A stretch of 60,660 nt of DNA from Cyanobium sp. CZS25K (GTDB taxonomy: Bacteria; Cyanobacteriota; Cyanobacteriia; PCC-6307; Cyanobiaceae), in assembly GCA_030373325.1 (NCBI GenBank), contig JAUCZB010000003.1, positions 1-60,660 of the forward strand, given 5' to 3'. Below, in pieces: positions 10,340-19,472 of the stretch. Below the pieces are notes generated by a model. It saw nothing but the letters and a program-made list of their open reading frames with translations. It was not told where the DNA came from and did no database searches. The translations under genes were made by a program, and so were the position numbers. The stretch's first letter is position 1. Every line of letters begins with the position of its first letter.

Positions 10340-11012
10340 CCGGCAACGCCGCGACGCCCTCGGGCGGCCCGACAGCCCGGTCTGGGGGGGGCTCGACCCC
10401 TGCCATTGCGCCGGGGTGGATGAGGTCGGCCGGGGGAGCCTGTTCGGGCCGGTGTTTGCGGCGGCCGTGGTGCTGCCGGCGACGGCCCTGGCCCCCCTGG
10501 TGGCGGCGGGCCTCAACGACAGCAAGACCCTCTCCGCCGGGCGCCGGCAGGCCCTGGTCCCCCTGCTGAGGCACCACGCCCTGGCCTGGGCCCTGGGCCA
10601 GGCGAGCGCGCGCGAAATTGATCGTTGGGGCCTGCGACTGGCGACCGAATGGGCCATGCTGCGGGCCCTGCAACGGCTGGCCCGGCCTCCCCGTCTGCTG
10701 CTGGTGGATGGGGTGTTGCCGCTGCGGGGCTGGCCAGGGCCACAATCCACCCTGGTGGGCGGCGACGGCCGATGCGCGGCGATCGCCGCCGCCAGCGTGC
10801 TCGCCAAGCAGGAACGGGATGCCCTGCTGCGGCGCCTGGCCCTGCACCATCCGGGCTACGGACTGGAGCGCCATGCCGGCTACGGGACGCCCCAGCACCG
10901 CGAGGCCATTCAGCGGCTGGGTGCCACGCCCCTGCACCGACGCAGTTTCCTCAGCTCGATCGGCACCAGTGCTGGAAGTCCCCCAGCAGTTGCTGACTCA
11001 CCCGGTTCCTGA
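10254..11012 (+). CDS. rnhB: Ribonuclease HII
   Basis: Cleaves RNA in RNA-DNA hybrids and at misincorporated ribonucleotides. The core is intact: [14 protein letters not shown] (catalytic Asp/Glu), LNDSKTLS, a third acidic residue in [18 protein letters not shown] and [17 protein letters not shown]. The start is unclear. The first in-frame GTG upstream of the core is 10254, an 86-bp overlap with rne giving 252 aa, longer than usual. A CTG at 10332, eight bases before the end of rne, would give 226 aa. No ATG, GTG or TTG lies between 10254 and the core until the GTG inside GVDEV itself. The 3' end overlaps the convergent DUF1997 gene by 62 bp. Confidence 0.85.
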   Translation: MPQSRKPTGPRLRRGNRAAAGAVLPPLADRQRRDALGRPDSPVWGGLDPCHCAGVDEVGRGSLFGPVFAAAVVLPATALAPLVAAGLNDSKTLSAGRRQALVPLLRHHALAWALGQASAREIDRWGLRLATEWAMLRALQRLARPPRLLLVDGVLPLRGWPGPQSTLVGGDGRCAAIAAASVLAKQERDALLRRLALHHPGYGLERHAGYGTPQHREAIQRLGATPLHRRSFLSSIGTSAGSPPAVADSPGS

Positions 11013-11463
11013 TGCCCAGCAGGATGCCGCCGAGCACCGTGCGACCGGTGGCCTCCAGCACCTTGGGGGGGATCAGTTGCAGCAGGGTGGGCCGGCTCAC
11101 CGTCACCGAGAGGCTCGCCTCACCCGTCAGACCGCCGTCGGCCGCGGCGAGCCAGGAGCAGAGGCCGAGGCGGAAATCCTCCACCAGTCCCAGCCCCTCC
11201 AGCTGGCAGTCGAGGGCTTCAAGCTCCAGCCGACCGTTGCGACGGACGACCTGAAGCTCCACCACCGGCTGGATCTTCAGCTGGAACACCTTCACCTGGC
11301 TCACGGTGTAGCGGTAGCGGCCAGGGCCGAGGGGTTCGAGCTGGCTGGGGTCCAGCAGGGCCTGGACCACCCTCTGCTCGTCATCCAGATAGGCGGGAAG
11401 GCGGTCCGCCTCGCAGGCCACCGGAAGCTCAAGGTGCTGGCTGGCGCTGAAGGCCAGAGACAT
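10951..11463 (-). CDS. DUF1997-family protein
   Basis: A 170-residue protein of the DUF1997 type found in cyanobacteria and plastids. It has a beta-rich layout, with alternating hydrophobic strands ([23 protein letters not shown]), and ends in an amphipathic helix ([21 protein letters not shown]). No catalytic motif or membrane span is evident, and function is unknown. Its ATG (11461-11463) lies in the left arm of an inverted repeat shared with the divergent pheA gene. The 3' end runs 62 bp into rnhB on the opposite strand. Confidence 0.8.
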   Translation of the reverse strand: MSLAFSASQHLELPVACEADRLPAYLDDEQRVVQALLDPSQLEPLGPGRYRYTVSQVKVFQLKIQPVVELQVVRRNGRLELEALDCQLEGLGLVEDFRLGLCSWLAAADGGLTGEASLSVTVSRPTLLQLIPPKVLEATGRTVLGGILLGIRNRVSQQLLGDFQHWCRSS

Positions 11464-11486
11464 GGCCTGCGGGCCGGCAGGCCATG
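11461..11486. promoter_or_regulatory. Inverted repeat spanning both divergent start codons
   Basis: CATGGCCTGC (11461-11470), spacer GGGCCG, GCAGGCCATG (11477-11486): 10-bp arms with no mismatch. The left arm contains the DUF1997 start codon in reverse. The right arm ends in an ATG that opens the pheA reading frame 12 codons before the conserved start. It could be an operator or a leader hairpin. Confidence 0.5.
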
Positions 11487-11519
11487 ATCCTACTGATCAC
11501 CCCAGACCGCCCCACCGCC

Positions 11520-12365
11520 ATGCGTCTTGCCTTTCTCGGTCCCGTCGGCACCTACGGTGAGCAGGCGGCGCAGCGACTGGCGCGCCTGGAGGGCCTGGAG
11601 ACGGTGGATTTCGTGCCCCAGCAGGGCATCCGCGCCGTGATCCGGGCCCTGGCCGACGGGGATTGCGCGCTGGCGGTGGTACCGGTGGAGAACTCCGTGG
11701 AGGGGGGGGTCACCAGCTGTCTCGATGCCCTCTGGGAACATCCGGACCTGGCGGTCGCCCGGGCCCTGGTGCTGCCCATCCGCCATGCCCTGGTGGGCAG
11801 TGGTCCGCTGGAGGGCATCAGTGAAGTGCTCTCCCACCCCCAGGCCCTGGCCCAGTGCAGCCTGTGGCTCGGGGAGCATCTGCCCCAGGCCCTGCAGTTG
11901 CCCACCAGCTCCACCGCCGAGGCGGCCCGGCTGGTGCGGGGCAGCCGCTTCCGGGGCGCCATTGCCTCGCTGGAGGCGGCGGCCGAGCATGGACTGGAGG
12001 TGCTGGCCTACCCGATCAACGATGTGCCGGGCAACTGCACCCGTTTCCTGCTGCTCCGGCGTGGGGAGCGCTCCCACCGGGGCCCCCATGCCAGCCTGGC
12101 GTTCTCGCTGCACTCCAACCAGCCCGGCGCCCTGCTGGAGTCGCTCGGCTGTTTCGCGAGGCAGGGGTTGAACATGAGCCGCATCGAATCGCGCCCCTCC
12201 AAACGGGAAATGGGCGAATACATCTTCTTTGTCGATCTCGAACTTCCCGAGGGAGCCGCACCCCTCGAGGGCGCCATCGCCGATCTCACCCCCCTCTGCG
12301 AGCATCTGGCCCTCTTCGGCGCCTATCCCCTCACCAACCTCGCCGCTGAGGAGAAGGCCCCCTGA
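11520..12365 (+). CDS. pheA: Prephenate dehydratase
   Basis: A 281-residue monofunctional enzyme converting prephenate to phenylpyruvate in phenylalanine synthesis. The catalytic PDT domain (1-~180) shows FLGPVGTYGEQAA, the substrate segment VVPVENSVEGGV and the essential TRF at 174-176. An ACT regulatory domain (~190-270) carries SNQPGALLESL and ESRP, typical of phenylalanine feedback binding. There is no chorismate mutase domain. ATG 11520 matches the family N-terminus; an upstream in-frame ATG at 11484 would add 12 residues (ILLITPDRPTA) not typical of PheA. The 3' end is 25 bp from the convergent methyltransferase gene. Confidence 0.94.
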   Translation: MRLAFLGPVGTYGEQAAQRLARLEGLETVDFVPQQGIRAVIRALADGDCALAVVPVENSVEGGVTSCLDALWEHPDLAVARALVLPIRHALVGSGPLEGISEVLSHPQALAQCSLWLGEHLPQALQLPTSSTAEAARLVRGSRFRGAIASLEAAAEHGLEVLAYPINDVPGNCTRFLLLRRGERSHRGPHASLAFSLHSNQPGALLESLGCFARQGLNMSRIESRPSKREMGEYIFFVDLELPEGAAPLEGAIADLTPLCEHLALFGAYPLTNLAAEEKAP

Positions 12366-12390
12366 GGTCTGGGACCCGCGTCGTGCCGCG

Positions 12391-13378
12391 TCAAGGCTCC
12401 GGAGGGAGAGGGCCGCGGAAAACGCCGAACTGCATCAGACCGCTGCGGAAGGCCCAGTGCATCAGCAGCAGGGTCGGCGTCTCCCGAAGCCCCTGGATCA
12501 CCGCCCGTGGGCCCAGACCCAGCACCGCTCCGGGGCGGCGGGCCCCCTCAACGATGGAATCCACCCAGGAGGGCAGGGTGGGGACCGTCCAGTCAGCGGT
12601 GGCGATGGGCAGGCCACGGTTCCAGGGGCTGGTCTCCAGGTTTCGCTTCAGGGAAGCGATGCTGGCGAACTCAGGGTGGGCCCACTGATCGAGCAGCTGG
12701 CGCATCACCCAACGTTCCAGGCTGCTCATGGGGCCGTCGCTCGGGTCACGCCGGTTCCAATCCGCCACCGCCAGGCAGCCGCCCGGTTTGAGCACTCGCA
12801 GCATCTCGTCGGCGTAGCGCTGCTTGTCGGGCATGTGGGGACTGGCCTCCACGCTCCAGACCGCATCGAACCCCGTGTCGGGGCCCCCATCCGGCAGCTC
12901 CAGCGCAAGGGCGTCCATGACGGCGAATCGGCAGGACGCGAGGTCCGGGGGGGGTGAGCTCCCGGGCCCGGGCGATCTGGGCCGGGCTGATGCTGATTCC
13001 CAGCATCTCGAAGCCGTAGTCGCGGGCCAGGATCCTGGCGCTGCCGCCGATGCCGCAGCCCACGTCCAGTATCCGGCTGCCGGGGGGCAGACGGTCGAGG
13101 CCGCTCCAGCGGACCAGCTCGTGGACGAAGGCGGCCTTGGCGGCCCGGAAGTCGCGCGGTTCGGGGGGATCGCCGTAGTGACCCAGATGCACATGGTCGC
13201 CCCAGAGCCGCTCCAGCAGACGGTCGTCCGTCCAGCGGTCGTAGGCGGCGGCCACGCTGGCAGGCGACAGATAGGCGCGCGAGCGGCGCATCCAGAGCAG
13301 GGCAACCAGCACCGTCGCCACAACACTCCCCGTCAGCAGGAGGGGCAGCAGGGCGCCGCCGGAAAGGGGGCTGGCCAT
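12391..13378 (-). pseudogene. MPBQ/MSBQ-type methyltransferase, frameshifted at a G8 tract
   Basis: Joined across a frameshift, this encodes ~328 residues closely resembling the cyanobacterial 2-methyl-6-phytylbenzoquinol methyltransferase (Synechocystis Sll0418 type) of tocopherol synthesis. It has an N-terminal membrane span (~10-30), GDHVHLGHYGDPP, SAM motif I LDVGCGIGGS (104-113), then VWSVEASPHMPDKQRYADEM and ADWTVPTLPSW. The N-terminal part reads in one frame to ELTPP (~residue 144) and the rest in another. The break falls in eight consecutive Gs at 12947-12954 (plus strand). With seven, the product would read ELTPPDLASCRF, matching the family. Either a real loss-of-function or phase mutation, or a homopolymer sequencing error. 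It starts one base after the LON-domain gene. Confidence 0.85.
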
Positions 13379-13379
13379 T

Positions 13380-14048
13380 TCAGATCTCGTCGCTGCCGTC
13401 GCCCAGGTTGGAGAAGGTGTCCTTGAGGACGGTGCGGGCGGCCAGCTGGCGCCGGGTCTGATCCAGCAGTTCGAACTCCTGCCGAAGGCGCTCGCCGGTG
13501 TCGGTGATCTCGAGCAGGGCCTGCTGGTGATCAGCCACCGGACCGCCCAGATGGGCCCCGATCCAGAAGGACAGTTCCCGGGGCAGATCGGGCAGATCGG
13601 CGGGCAGGGATGAAGGTTTGCCGATCAGTTTGCCGGTGAGATCGACCACGTCCCGCAGGGCCCTGGTGACCTTGCCGGTGAGGGTCTCCAGCTCCTCGTG
13701 GCTCTCGCTGACTGTGTCCTCGATCCAGCTGACCATGCCGACCCGGAAGGGGGTGTCGCGCACGATGTCGAGGACACGGAACCGCTGCTGGCCCATGGTC
13801 ACGATGTTGCTGCGGTCGTCGTCCTGCACCTGGCAGTGCAGGATTTCCGCACAGCAGCCCACCTCCGCCATCCGTTTGCTCTGGGGGTCCCAACGCACCA
13901 CACCGAAGCGCCGATCCTCTGACATCGCCGTGCGCAGCATCATGCGATAGCGCGGCTCAAAGATGTGAAGCGGCAACACCTCCTGGGGGAAGAGCACCAC
14001 ATCAGGCAGGGGGAACAGGGGCAGTTCCCGGACGGCCAGATCAGTCAC
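13380..14048 (-). CDS. LON peptidase substrate-binding (N-terminal) domain protein
   Basis: A 222-residue stand-alone LON N-terminal domain: ELPLFPLPDVVLFPQEVLPLHIFEPRYRMML is the family hallmark. There is no AAA+ or protease domain, so it is not Lon itself. Such proteins are widespread in cyanobacteria and plants and probably bind peptides or proteins, but no reaction is known. It lies 140 bp after rpsJ and one base before the methyltransferase gene, all on the same strand, so it may be transcribed by readthrough from the ribosomal operon. Confidence 0.9.
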   Translation of the reverse strand: MTDLAVRELPLFPLPDVVLFPQEVLPLHIFEPRYRMMLRTAMSEDRRFGVVRWDPQSKRMAEVGCCAEILHCQVQDDDRSNIVTMGQQRFRVLDIVRDTPFRVGMVSWIEDTVSESHEELETLTGKVTRALRDVVDLTGKLIGKPSSLPADLPDLPRELSFWIGAHLGGPVADHQQALLEITDTGERLRQEFELLDQTRRQLAARTVLKDTFSNLGDGSDEI

Positions 14049-14188
14049 GCGCGGAGGCTGCCGCTGGCGGCAAGAGGGAGGGGGCGATCGGGAGTCGGGA
14101 ACGAAAGGAACAACCAGGGAAGCTCGGGGTGTGGCGCGATCCTAGAAAGACCGACCAGCCCGGCGAAGGCCCGATGGCCCCTTCGGCA

Positions 14189-14509
14189 TCAGAGCTTCAC
14201 CTCGATGTCCACGCCACTGGGCAGGTCGAGCTTCATGAGCGCGTCGATGGTCTTGGAGCTGGGGCTGTAGATATCGATGATGCGGCGATGGGTGCGGGTC
14301 TCGAAGTGCTCACGGGAATCCTTGTCGACGTGAGGCGAGCGCAGCACGCAGTAGATCTTGCGTTTGGTGGGCAGGGGGATGGGGCCGATCGCTGTGGCGG
14401 CGGTGTGATCGGCAGTTTCGATGATCTTTTCGCAGGAGAGATCCAGCATGCGGCGATCGAAGGCCTTGAGGCGAATGCGGATCTTCTGCTGGGGAATGGA
14501 GGCGGTCAT
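14189..14509 (-). CDS. rpsJ: 30S ribosomal protein S10
   Basis: A 106-residue S10 with the expected [14 protein letters not shown] opening, GPIPLPTKR and the C-terminal [13 protein letters not shown]. Besides its place in the 30S head, S10 (NusE) takes part in transcription antitermination. It is separated from tuf by 143 bp containing a hairpin, and is attached to the str operon rather than to S10-spc as in E. coli, the normal cyanobacterial order. Confidence 0.97.
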   Translation of the reverse strand: MTASIPQQKIRIRLKAFDRRMLDLSCEKIIETADHTAATAIGPIPLPTKRKIYCVLRSPHVDKDSREHFETRTHRRIIDIYSPSSKTIDALMKLDLPSGVDIEVKL

Positions 14510-14604
14510 CAGAGGGGAAGGCGCGGGTAGGGAGGCGCGGGGGAAGGGCGGCGGCAGCGCTGCTGCAATGGGTTGTCGAGGTGCACAGGGAACCGGTGGT
14601 TCCG

Positions 14605-14633
14605 AAAAGGGAGCCTCACCAGGTGAGGCTCCC
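14605..14633 (-). terminator. Hairpin after tuf, probable (partial) terminator
   Basis: Read on the minus strand: GGGAGCCTCACC, one base, GGTGAGGCTCCC, then TTTT. The stem is long and GC-rich but the T-run is only four. It sits 20 bases after the tuf stop, so it would cut or reduce transcription into rpsJ. Confidence 0.6.
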
Positions 14634-14652
14634 CGAAAAGGCTAGATCAGCC

Positions 14653-15882
14653 TCACAGAACGATCTTGGACACGACGCCGGCACCGATGGTGCGGCCGCC
14701 CTCGCGGATGGCGAAGCGCATGCCCTGCTCAATGGCGACCGGGCAGATCAGCTCGGCGCTCATCTTGATGCGGTCGCCGGGCATCACCATCTCCACGTTG
14801 GTGCCGTCGTCGGCGGTGAAGGCGGTGATCTGGCCGGTCACGTCGGTTGTGCGGATGTAGAACTGCGGGCGGTAGCCAGCGAAGAAGGGGGTGTGGCGTC
14901 CACCTTCCTCTTTCTTGAGCACGTACACCTCACCCTCGAACTTGGTGTGGGGCTTGATGGAGTTGGGCTTCACCAGCACCATGCCGCGCTCGATGTCCTC
15001 CTTCTGGATGCCGCGCAGGAGCAGACCGACGTTGTCGCCGGCCATACCCTCATCGAGCAGCTTGCGGAACATCTCCACACCGGTGACGGTGGTTTCCCGC
15101 GTGTCGCGGATGCCCACGATCTGAACGGTTTCGCCCACCTTCACCTTGCCCCGCTCGATCCGGCCGGTGGCGACGGTGCCGCGACCGGTGATCGAGAAGA
15201 CGTCTTCGACGGCCATCAGGAAGGGCTTGTCGATCTCCCGTTCAGGCTCGGGGATGGCCTCGTCGACGGCATCCATCAGATCGAGGATCTTGTCGACCCA
15301 CTCATCATCGCCACGCACGGCCTTCTTGCCGCCCTGGATGTACTCAAGGGCCTTGAGGGCCGAACCGGCGATCACGGGGATGTCATCGCCCGGGAAGTCG
15401 TAGCTGCTGAGCAGCTCACGCATCTCCAGTTCGACCAGCTCGAGGATCTCCTCGTCGTCGACCATGTCCTTCTTGTTGAGGAACACCACCAGGGCGGGCA
15501 CGCCCACCTGCTTGGCCAGGAGGATGTGCTCCTTGGTCTGGGCCATGGGGCCGTCGGTGGCGGCGACCACCAGGATGGCGCCGTCCATCTGGGCGGCACC
15601 GGTGATCATGTTCTTGACGTAGTCCGCGTGACCCGGGCAGTCGACGTGGGCGTAGTGACGCTTTTCGGTCTCGTACTCGACGTGGGCCGTGTTGATCGTG
15701 ATCCCCCGCTCCTTCTCTTCAGGGGCGCCATCGATCTCGTCGTAGGCCTGGGCCTTGGCCATGCCCTGGGACGCCAGCACGTTGGTGATGGCGGCGGTGA
15801 GGGTGGTCTTGCCGTGGTCAACGTGACCGATGGTGCCGATGTTGACGTGAGGCTTGTTCCTCTCGAACTTCTCGCGTGCCAT
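14653..15882 (-). CDS. tuf: Elongation factor Tu
   Basis: A 409-residue GTPase that carries aminoacyl-tRNA to the ribosomal A site. The G motifs are intact: GHVDHGKT (19-26), [12 protein letters not shown] and SALK. Domains 2 and 3 follow, with the ~10-residue cyanobacterial/plastid insertion near [12 protein letters not shown]. It follows fusA by 42 bp. The bases before the ATG are a pyrimidine tract (TTCTTTCCTTCC) rather than a Shine-Dalgarno sequence. It is the only tuf copy seen here. Confidence 0.98.
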   Translation of the reverse strand: MAREKFERNKPHVNIGTIGHVDHGKTTLTAAITNVLASQGMAKAQAYDEIDGAPEEKERGITINTAHVEYETEKRHYAHVDCPGHADYVKNMITGAAQMDGAILVVAATDGPMAQTKEHILLAKQVGVPALVVFLNKKDMVDDEEILELVELEMRELLSSYDFPGDDIPVIAGSALKALEYIQGGKKAVRGDDEWVDKILDLMDAVDEAIPEPEREIDKPFLMAVEDVFSITGRGTVATGRIERGKVKVGETVQIVGIRDTRETTVTGVEMFRKLLDEGMAGDNVGLLLRGIQKEDIERGMVLVKPNSIKPHTKFEGEVYVLKKEEGGRHTPFFAGYRPQFYIRTTDVTGQITAFTADDGTNVEMVMPGDRIKMSAELICPVAIEQGMRFAIREGGRTIGAGVVSKIVL

Positions 15883-15924
15883 GGAAGGAAAGAATCGGGG
15901 GGTTGGGTTGGATGGAAAGAAAGA

Positions 15925-18000
15925 TCAGGAATTGCCCTGATTCTTGGAAATGATGGCCTCAGCCACATTGCGAGGAACTTCCTCGTAATGGCTGAACTCC
16001 ATCGAGAAAATACCCCGACCCTGGGTCATGGATCGGAGCTGGGTGGCGTAGCCGAACATCTCGGCCAGAGGCACTTTGGCCTGGACTTTGGACTGCCCGT
16101 CGTCGACGGACTGCCCTTCGACCTGACCACGGCGGGAGGAAAGGTCGCCGATGACCGAACCGAGGTAATCCTCGGGGACCTCGACTTCCACCTTCATCAT
16201 CGGCTCAAGAAGCACGGGATTGCACTTCTTGACGCCGTCCTTGAAGGCCATGGAACCGGCGATCTTGAACGCCATCTCCGAAGAGTCGACGTCGTGATAG
16301 GAGCCGTCCACCATGGTGACCTTGACATCGATCATGGGGAAACCCGCAATCACGCCGGACTGGCAGGTTTCCTTCATGCCGGCTTCCGCCGGACCGATGT
16401 ACTCCTTGGGAACGATGCCGCCTACGATCTTGTTGACGAACTCGAACCCTGAACCCGGCTCGCCGGGCTGCATCTCGATCACCACGTGGCCGTACTGGCC
16501 CTTGCCGCCTGTCTGGCGGGCGAACTTCCCTTCGCCCTTGGCACTGCCGCGGATGGTTTCCCGGTAGGACACCTGGGGGGCGCCGATGTTGGCCTCCACC
16601 TTGAACTCCCGCAACATGCGGTCGACCAGGATCTCCAGGTGAAGTTCGCCCATGCCGGCGATCACGGTCTGGTTGGTTTCTGGATCGGTGGAGACCCGGA
16701 AGGTGGGGTCCTCCTCGGAGAGGGACTGCAGGGCCTTGCCGAGTTTCTCCATGTCGCCCTTGGTCTTGGGTTCCACGGCCACGGAGATCACCGGTTCGGG
16801 GATGAACAGGGATTCCAGGATGATCGGATCGGAATCGACGCAGAGGGTGTCGCCCGTGGTGGTGTCCTTGAGACCGAGCACGGCCCCCAGATCACCGGCC
16901 CGCAGTTCGTCGACCTCCTCGCGCTCGTCGGCCTTCAGCAGGATCAGGCGGGAGATGCGCTCCTTCTTGTCCTTGGTGGAGTTGAGCACGTAGCTGCCCT
17001 TCTGCAGGACGCCGCTGTACATGCGCACGAAGGTGAGCTTGCCGTAGGGGTCGGCCATCACCTTGAAGGCCAGAGCGCTGAAGGGAGCATTGTCGTCACA
17101 GGGGCGGGTGGCTTCGCTGCCGTCCGCCAGGAGGCCATGGATGGGGGGGACATCGACGGGGGCAGGCAGGTAGTCGACCACCGCATCCAGCACCAGCTGA
17201 ACGCCTTTGTTCTTGAAGGCGGAGCCGCAGAGGATCGGGACCATTCCGTGCTGCAGCACCCCCAGACGGATGCCGCGCATCAACTGCTCCTCGCTGAGTT
17301 CTCCGTTCTCGAGGAAGGCTTCGATCAGCTCTTCGTCGGTTTCGGCCACCGATTCCATCAGCTTCTGACGCCACTCTTCGGCTTCGGCCTTCATGTCGGC
17401 GGGAATCTCCTCTTCGAGGATGTCCGTGCCCAGATCATTGGTGTAGATGATCGCTTTGTTGCGGACCAGGTCGATGATGCCCTTGAGATCACCTTCGGCG
17501 CCGATCGGCAGCTGGATCGGCACGGCGTTGGCCTTGAGGCGATCCTTGATCTGCTCGTAGACCTTCAGGAAGTTGGCGCCGGTCCTGTCCATCTTGTTGA
17601 CGAACACGATCCGTGGCACGTTGTAGCGATCGGCCTGGCGCCAGACGGTTTCCGACTGGGGCTGAACACCGCCCACGGCACAGAACACCGCGACCACACC
17701 ATCCAGCACGCGCATAGAGCGCTCCACTTCAATCGTGAAATCGACGTGGCCGGGGGTGTCGATGATGTTGATCCGGTTGTCCTTCCAGCTGGTGGAGATG
17801 GCGGCAGCGGTGATGGTGATGCCCCGCTCGCGCTCCTGTTCCATCCAGTCGGTGACGGCGGCGCCATCATGCACCTCGCCCATCTTGTGGACGACGCCGG
17901 AATAAAACAGAATCCGTTCGGTCGTGGTGGTCTTGCCTGCGTCAATGTGAGCGGCGATTCCGATATTTCTGACGCGTTCCAGGGGGTAGGCGCGGGCCAC
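15925..18000 (-). CDS. fusA: Elongation factor G
   Basis: A 691-residue translocase GTPase. P-loop [22 protein letters not shown] and NKMDR are visible, followed by domain IV ([25 protein letters not shown]) and domain V (the ELVD-type end, here [16 protein letters not shown]). GTG 18000 is chosen because [20 protein letters not shown] is the conserved N-terminus; the 69 upstream in-frame codons lie in the rpsG-fusA spacer and inside rpsG. The 112-bp spacer from rpsG has no clear promoter. Confidence 0.97.
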   Translation of the reverse strand: MARAYPLERVRNIGIAAHIDAGKTTTTERILFYSGVVHKMGEVHDGAAVTDWMEQERERGITITAAAISTSWKDNRINIIDTPGHVDFTIEVERSMRVLDGVVAVFCAVGGVQPQSETVWRQADRYNVPRIVFVNKMDRTGANFLKVYEQIKDRLKANAVPIQLPIGAEGDLKGIIDLVRNKAIIYTNDLGTDILEEEIPADMKAEAEEWRQKLMESVAETDEELIEAFLENGELSEEQLMRGIRLGVLQHGMVPILCGSAFKNKGVQLVLDAVVDYLPAPVDVPPIHGLLADGSEATRPCDDNAPFSALAFKVMADPYGKLTFVRMYSGVLQKGSYVLNSTKDKKERISRLILLKADEREEVDELRAGDLGAVLGLKDTTTGDTLCVDSDPIILESLFIPEPVISVAVEPKTKGDMEKLGKALQSLSEEDPTFRVSTDPETNQTVIAGMGELHLEILVDRMLREFKVEANIGAPQVSYRETIRGSAKGEGKFARQTGGKGQYGHVVIEMQPGEPGSGFEFVNKIVGGIVPKEYIGPAEAGMKETCQSGVIAGFPMIDVKVTMVDGSYHDVDSSEMAFKIAGSMAFKDGVKKCNPVLLEPMMKVEVEVPEDYLGSVIGDLSSRRGQVEGQSVDDGQSKVQAKVPLAEMFGYATQLRSMTQGRGIFSMEFSHYEEVPRNVAEAIISKNQGNS

Positions 18001-18112
18001 GGGATGGTTCTCCGAGGGTGGGTCGACAAAAAACGGGCGTAACTCTACAGACCGATGACGGCTCGAGTTTTCGGGAACCGGATCAGCCCAGGCATCCGGC
18101 CCCCCGGTCCGC

Positions 18113-18583
18113 TTAGTAGCGGTAGTGGGCGAAGGCCTTGTTGGCTTCCGCCATCTTGTGGGTTTCCTCCCGCTTGCGGACGGCACTGCCGGCTTCGTTG
18201 GCCGCATCCATCAGCTCGCCGGCCAGTTTCTGGGCCATGCTGCGGCCGTTGCGGGCGCGGGAGAAGTTGACAAGCCAGCGCAGTGCCATGGCAGTGCCAC
18301 GCTCCTGGCGAACCTCCATCGGCACCTGGTAGGTGGCACCACCGACCCGCCGTGCCCGCACCTCCACCAGGGGGGTGGCATTGCGGACCGCCGTTTCGAA
18401 CAGCTCGAGAGGATCGGCGCCGGTGCGCTCGTTGATCAGCGTGAAGGCATCGGAAAGGATGCGCTGGGCCGTGGACTTCTTGCCGTGCTTCATCAGCCGG
18501 GCCACGATCATCGAGGCGAGGCGGCTGTTGAACTGGGGATCCGGCAGAACCGGGCGCTTCTCGGCGGCGTTGCGGCGGGACAT
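18113..18583 (-). CDS. rpsG: 30S ribosomal protein S7
   Basis: A 156-residue S7, the primary 16S rRNA-binding protein of the 30S head. The conserved start is [16 protein letters not shown], with [12 protein letters not shown] and [19 protein letters not shown] later. The start codon is preceded by TTTTTCTCCCTCCGTTCC, a pyrimidine run without a Shine-Dalgarno sequence. An in-frame extension upstream overlaps rpsL and is not used. Confidence 0.97.
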   Translation of the reverse strand: MSRRNAAEKRPVLPDPQFNSRLASMIVARLMKHGKKSTAQRILSDAFTLINERTGADPLELFETAVRNATPLVEVRARRVGGATYQVPMEVRQERGTAMALRWLVNFSRARNGRSMAQKLAGELMDAANEAGSAVRKREETHKMAEANKAFAHYRY

Positions 18584-18645
18584 GGAACGGAGGGAGAAAA
18601 AGCGGGAGAGGACAGGGTCGGCCGCGGAGAGCCGGTGGCGCAGGC

Positions 18646-19020
18646 TCAGGCCTTCGGAGTCTTGGCGCCGTACTTGGAGCGGGACTGGCGCCGATCCTTG
18701 ACCCCTGAGGTGTCGAGGGTGCCGCGGATGATGTGATAGCGGACACCGGGCAGATCCTTGACGCGGCCGCCGCGGATCAGAACCACCGAGTGCTCCTGAA
18801 GGTTGTGGCCGATGCCGGGGATGTAGGCGGTCACCTCGAACCCGGAGGTGAGGCGGACCCGGGCCACCTTTCGAAGGGCGGAGTTGGGCTTCTTCGGGGT
18901 GGAGGTGTACACCCGGGTGCAGACGCCACGCCGCTCGGGGCAGGCGCGCAGGGCGGGCGACTTCGTCTTGCGGGTGAGACGCTGCCGCTCGGTGCGGATC
19001 AGCTGCTGAATAGTGGGCAT
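18646..19020 (-). CDS. rpsL: 30S ribosomal protein S12
   Basis: A 124-residue S12, decoding-centre protein and first gene of the str operon. The two functional loops are standard: [11 protein letters not shown] (the streptomycin-sensitive form, Lys present) and [29 protein letters not shown]. The promoter must lie in the 97 bp between it and the Fe-S protein gene, where a 16-bp perfect palindrome occurs. Confidence 0.97.
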   Translation of the reverse strand: MPTIQQLIRTERQRLTRKTKSPALRACPERRGVCTRVYTSTPKKPNSALRKVARVRLTSGFEVTAYIPGIGHNLQEHSVVLIRGGRVKDLPGVRYHIIRGTLDTSGVKDRRQSRSKYGAKTPKA

Positions 19021-19062
19021 CGAGGGCCGGGGTGCTGCTCGGTGGGGACTTCTGGGAGGACA

Positions 19063-19078
19063 GGTCGGACGTCCGACC
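19063..19078. promoter_or_regulatory. 16-bp perfect palindrome upstream of str operon
   Basis: GGTCGGACGTCCGACC, self-complementary over all 16 bases with no loop, 43 bp before the rpsL start codon. This symmetry is typical of a dimeric DNA-binding protein site rather than an RNA hairpin. No matching regulator is encoded nearby. Confidence 0.5.
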
Positions 19079-19117
19079 GTATCGACAATCCGACACCTTA
19101 CTTCGTCGTCGTCCCCC

Positions 19118-19453
19118 TCAGGTTTCGCGGCTGAAGGCGGCCCCGCAGGCGCAGCTGCGCACGCCCGGCCCGGAGCGCACCAGGAAGCCCCCGCCGCTGA
19201 GGTCGCCCCTGTAGTCGAGCTGCAGGCCCTTGAGCAGCGACAACTGTTCTCCGGGGGAATAGAGGGTGATGCCGTCGGCCCGGGCCACGGGGGTGCCGGC
19301 CAGGTGGCCAGGGCGCAGCCGGATGACCCAGGCTTCGCAGGCGCCCTCCAGCAGCTCCAGGTGCATCAGCCCGGGGGTGCCCGCCACGGCCGCCTGGCGG
19401 CAGAGCTCGGCGGCCGCCGCGGGGGTGAGGCGAAGGCTGTGGCCCCTGGGCAC
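19118..19453 (-). CDS. A-type iron-sulfur cluster carrier (IscA/HesB-like)
   Basis: A 111-residue HesB-like protein. The three cluster-ligand cysteines are C39 (GACEAW) and C101/C103 (SCACGAAF), preceded by the family segment [13 protein letters not shown]-type carriers accept Fe-S clusters from the Suf scaffold and pass them to apo-proteins; in this genome PSI, Fd-GOGAT, LipA and the radical SAM enzymes would be typical clients (inference). It ends 97 bp upstream of rpsL on the same strand. Confidence 0.88.
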   Translation of the reverse strand: MPRGHSLRLTPAAAAELCRQAAVAGTPGLMHLELLEGACEAWVIRLRPGHLAGTPVARADGITLYSPGEQLSLLKGLQLDYRGDLSGGGFLVRSGPGVRSCACGAAFSRET

Positions 19454-19472
19454 GGTGGAGAGGCGAATCCGT

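Noticed and set aside
8069..10807. A 912-codon open frame on the minus strand opposite rne
   Set aside because: It is a GC-driven shadow: the translation is His/Gly/Arg-rich, has no family look, and lies exactly antisense to conserved coding sequence.
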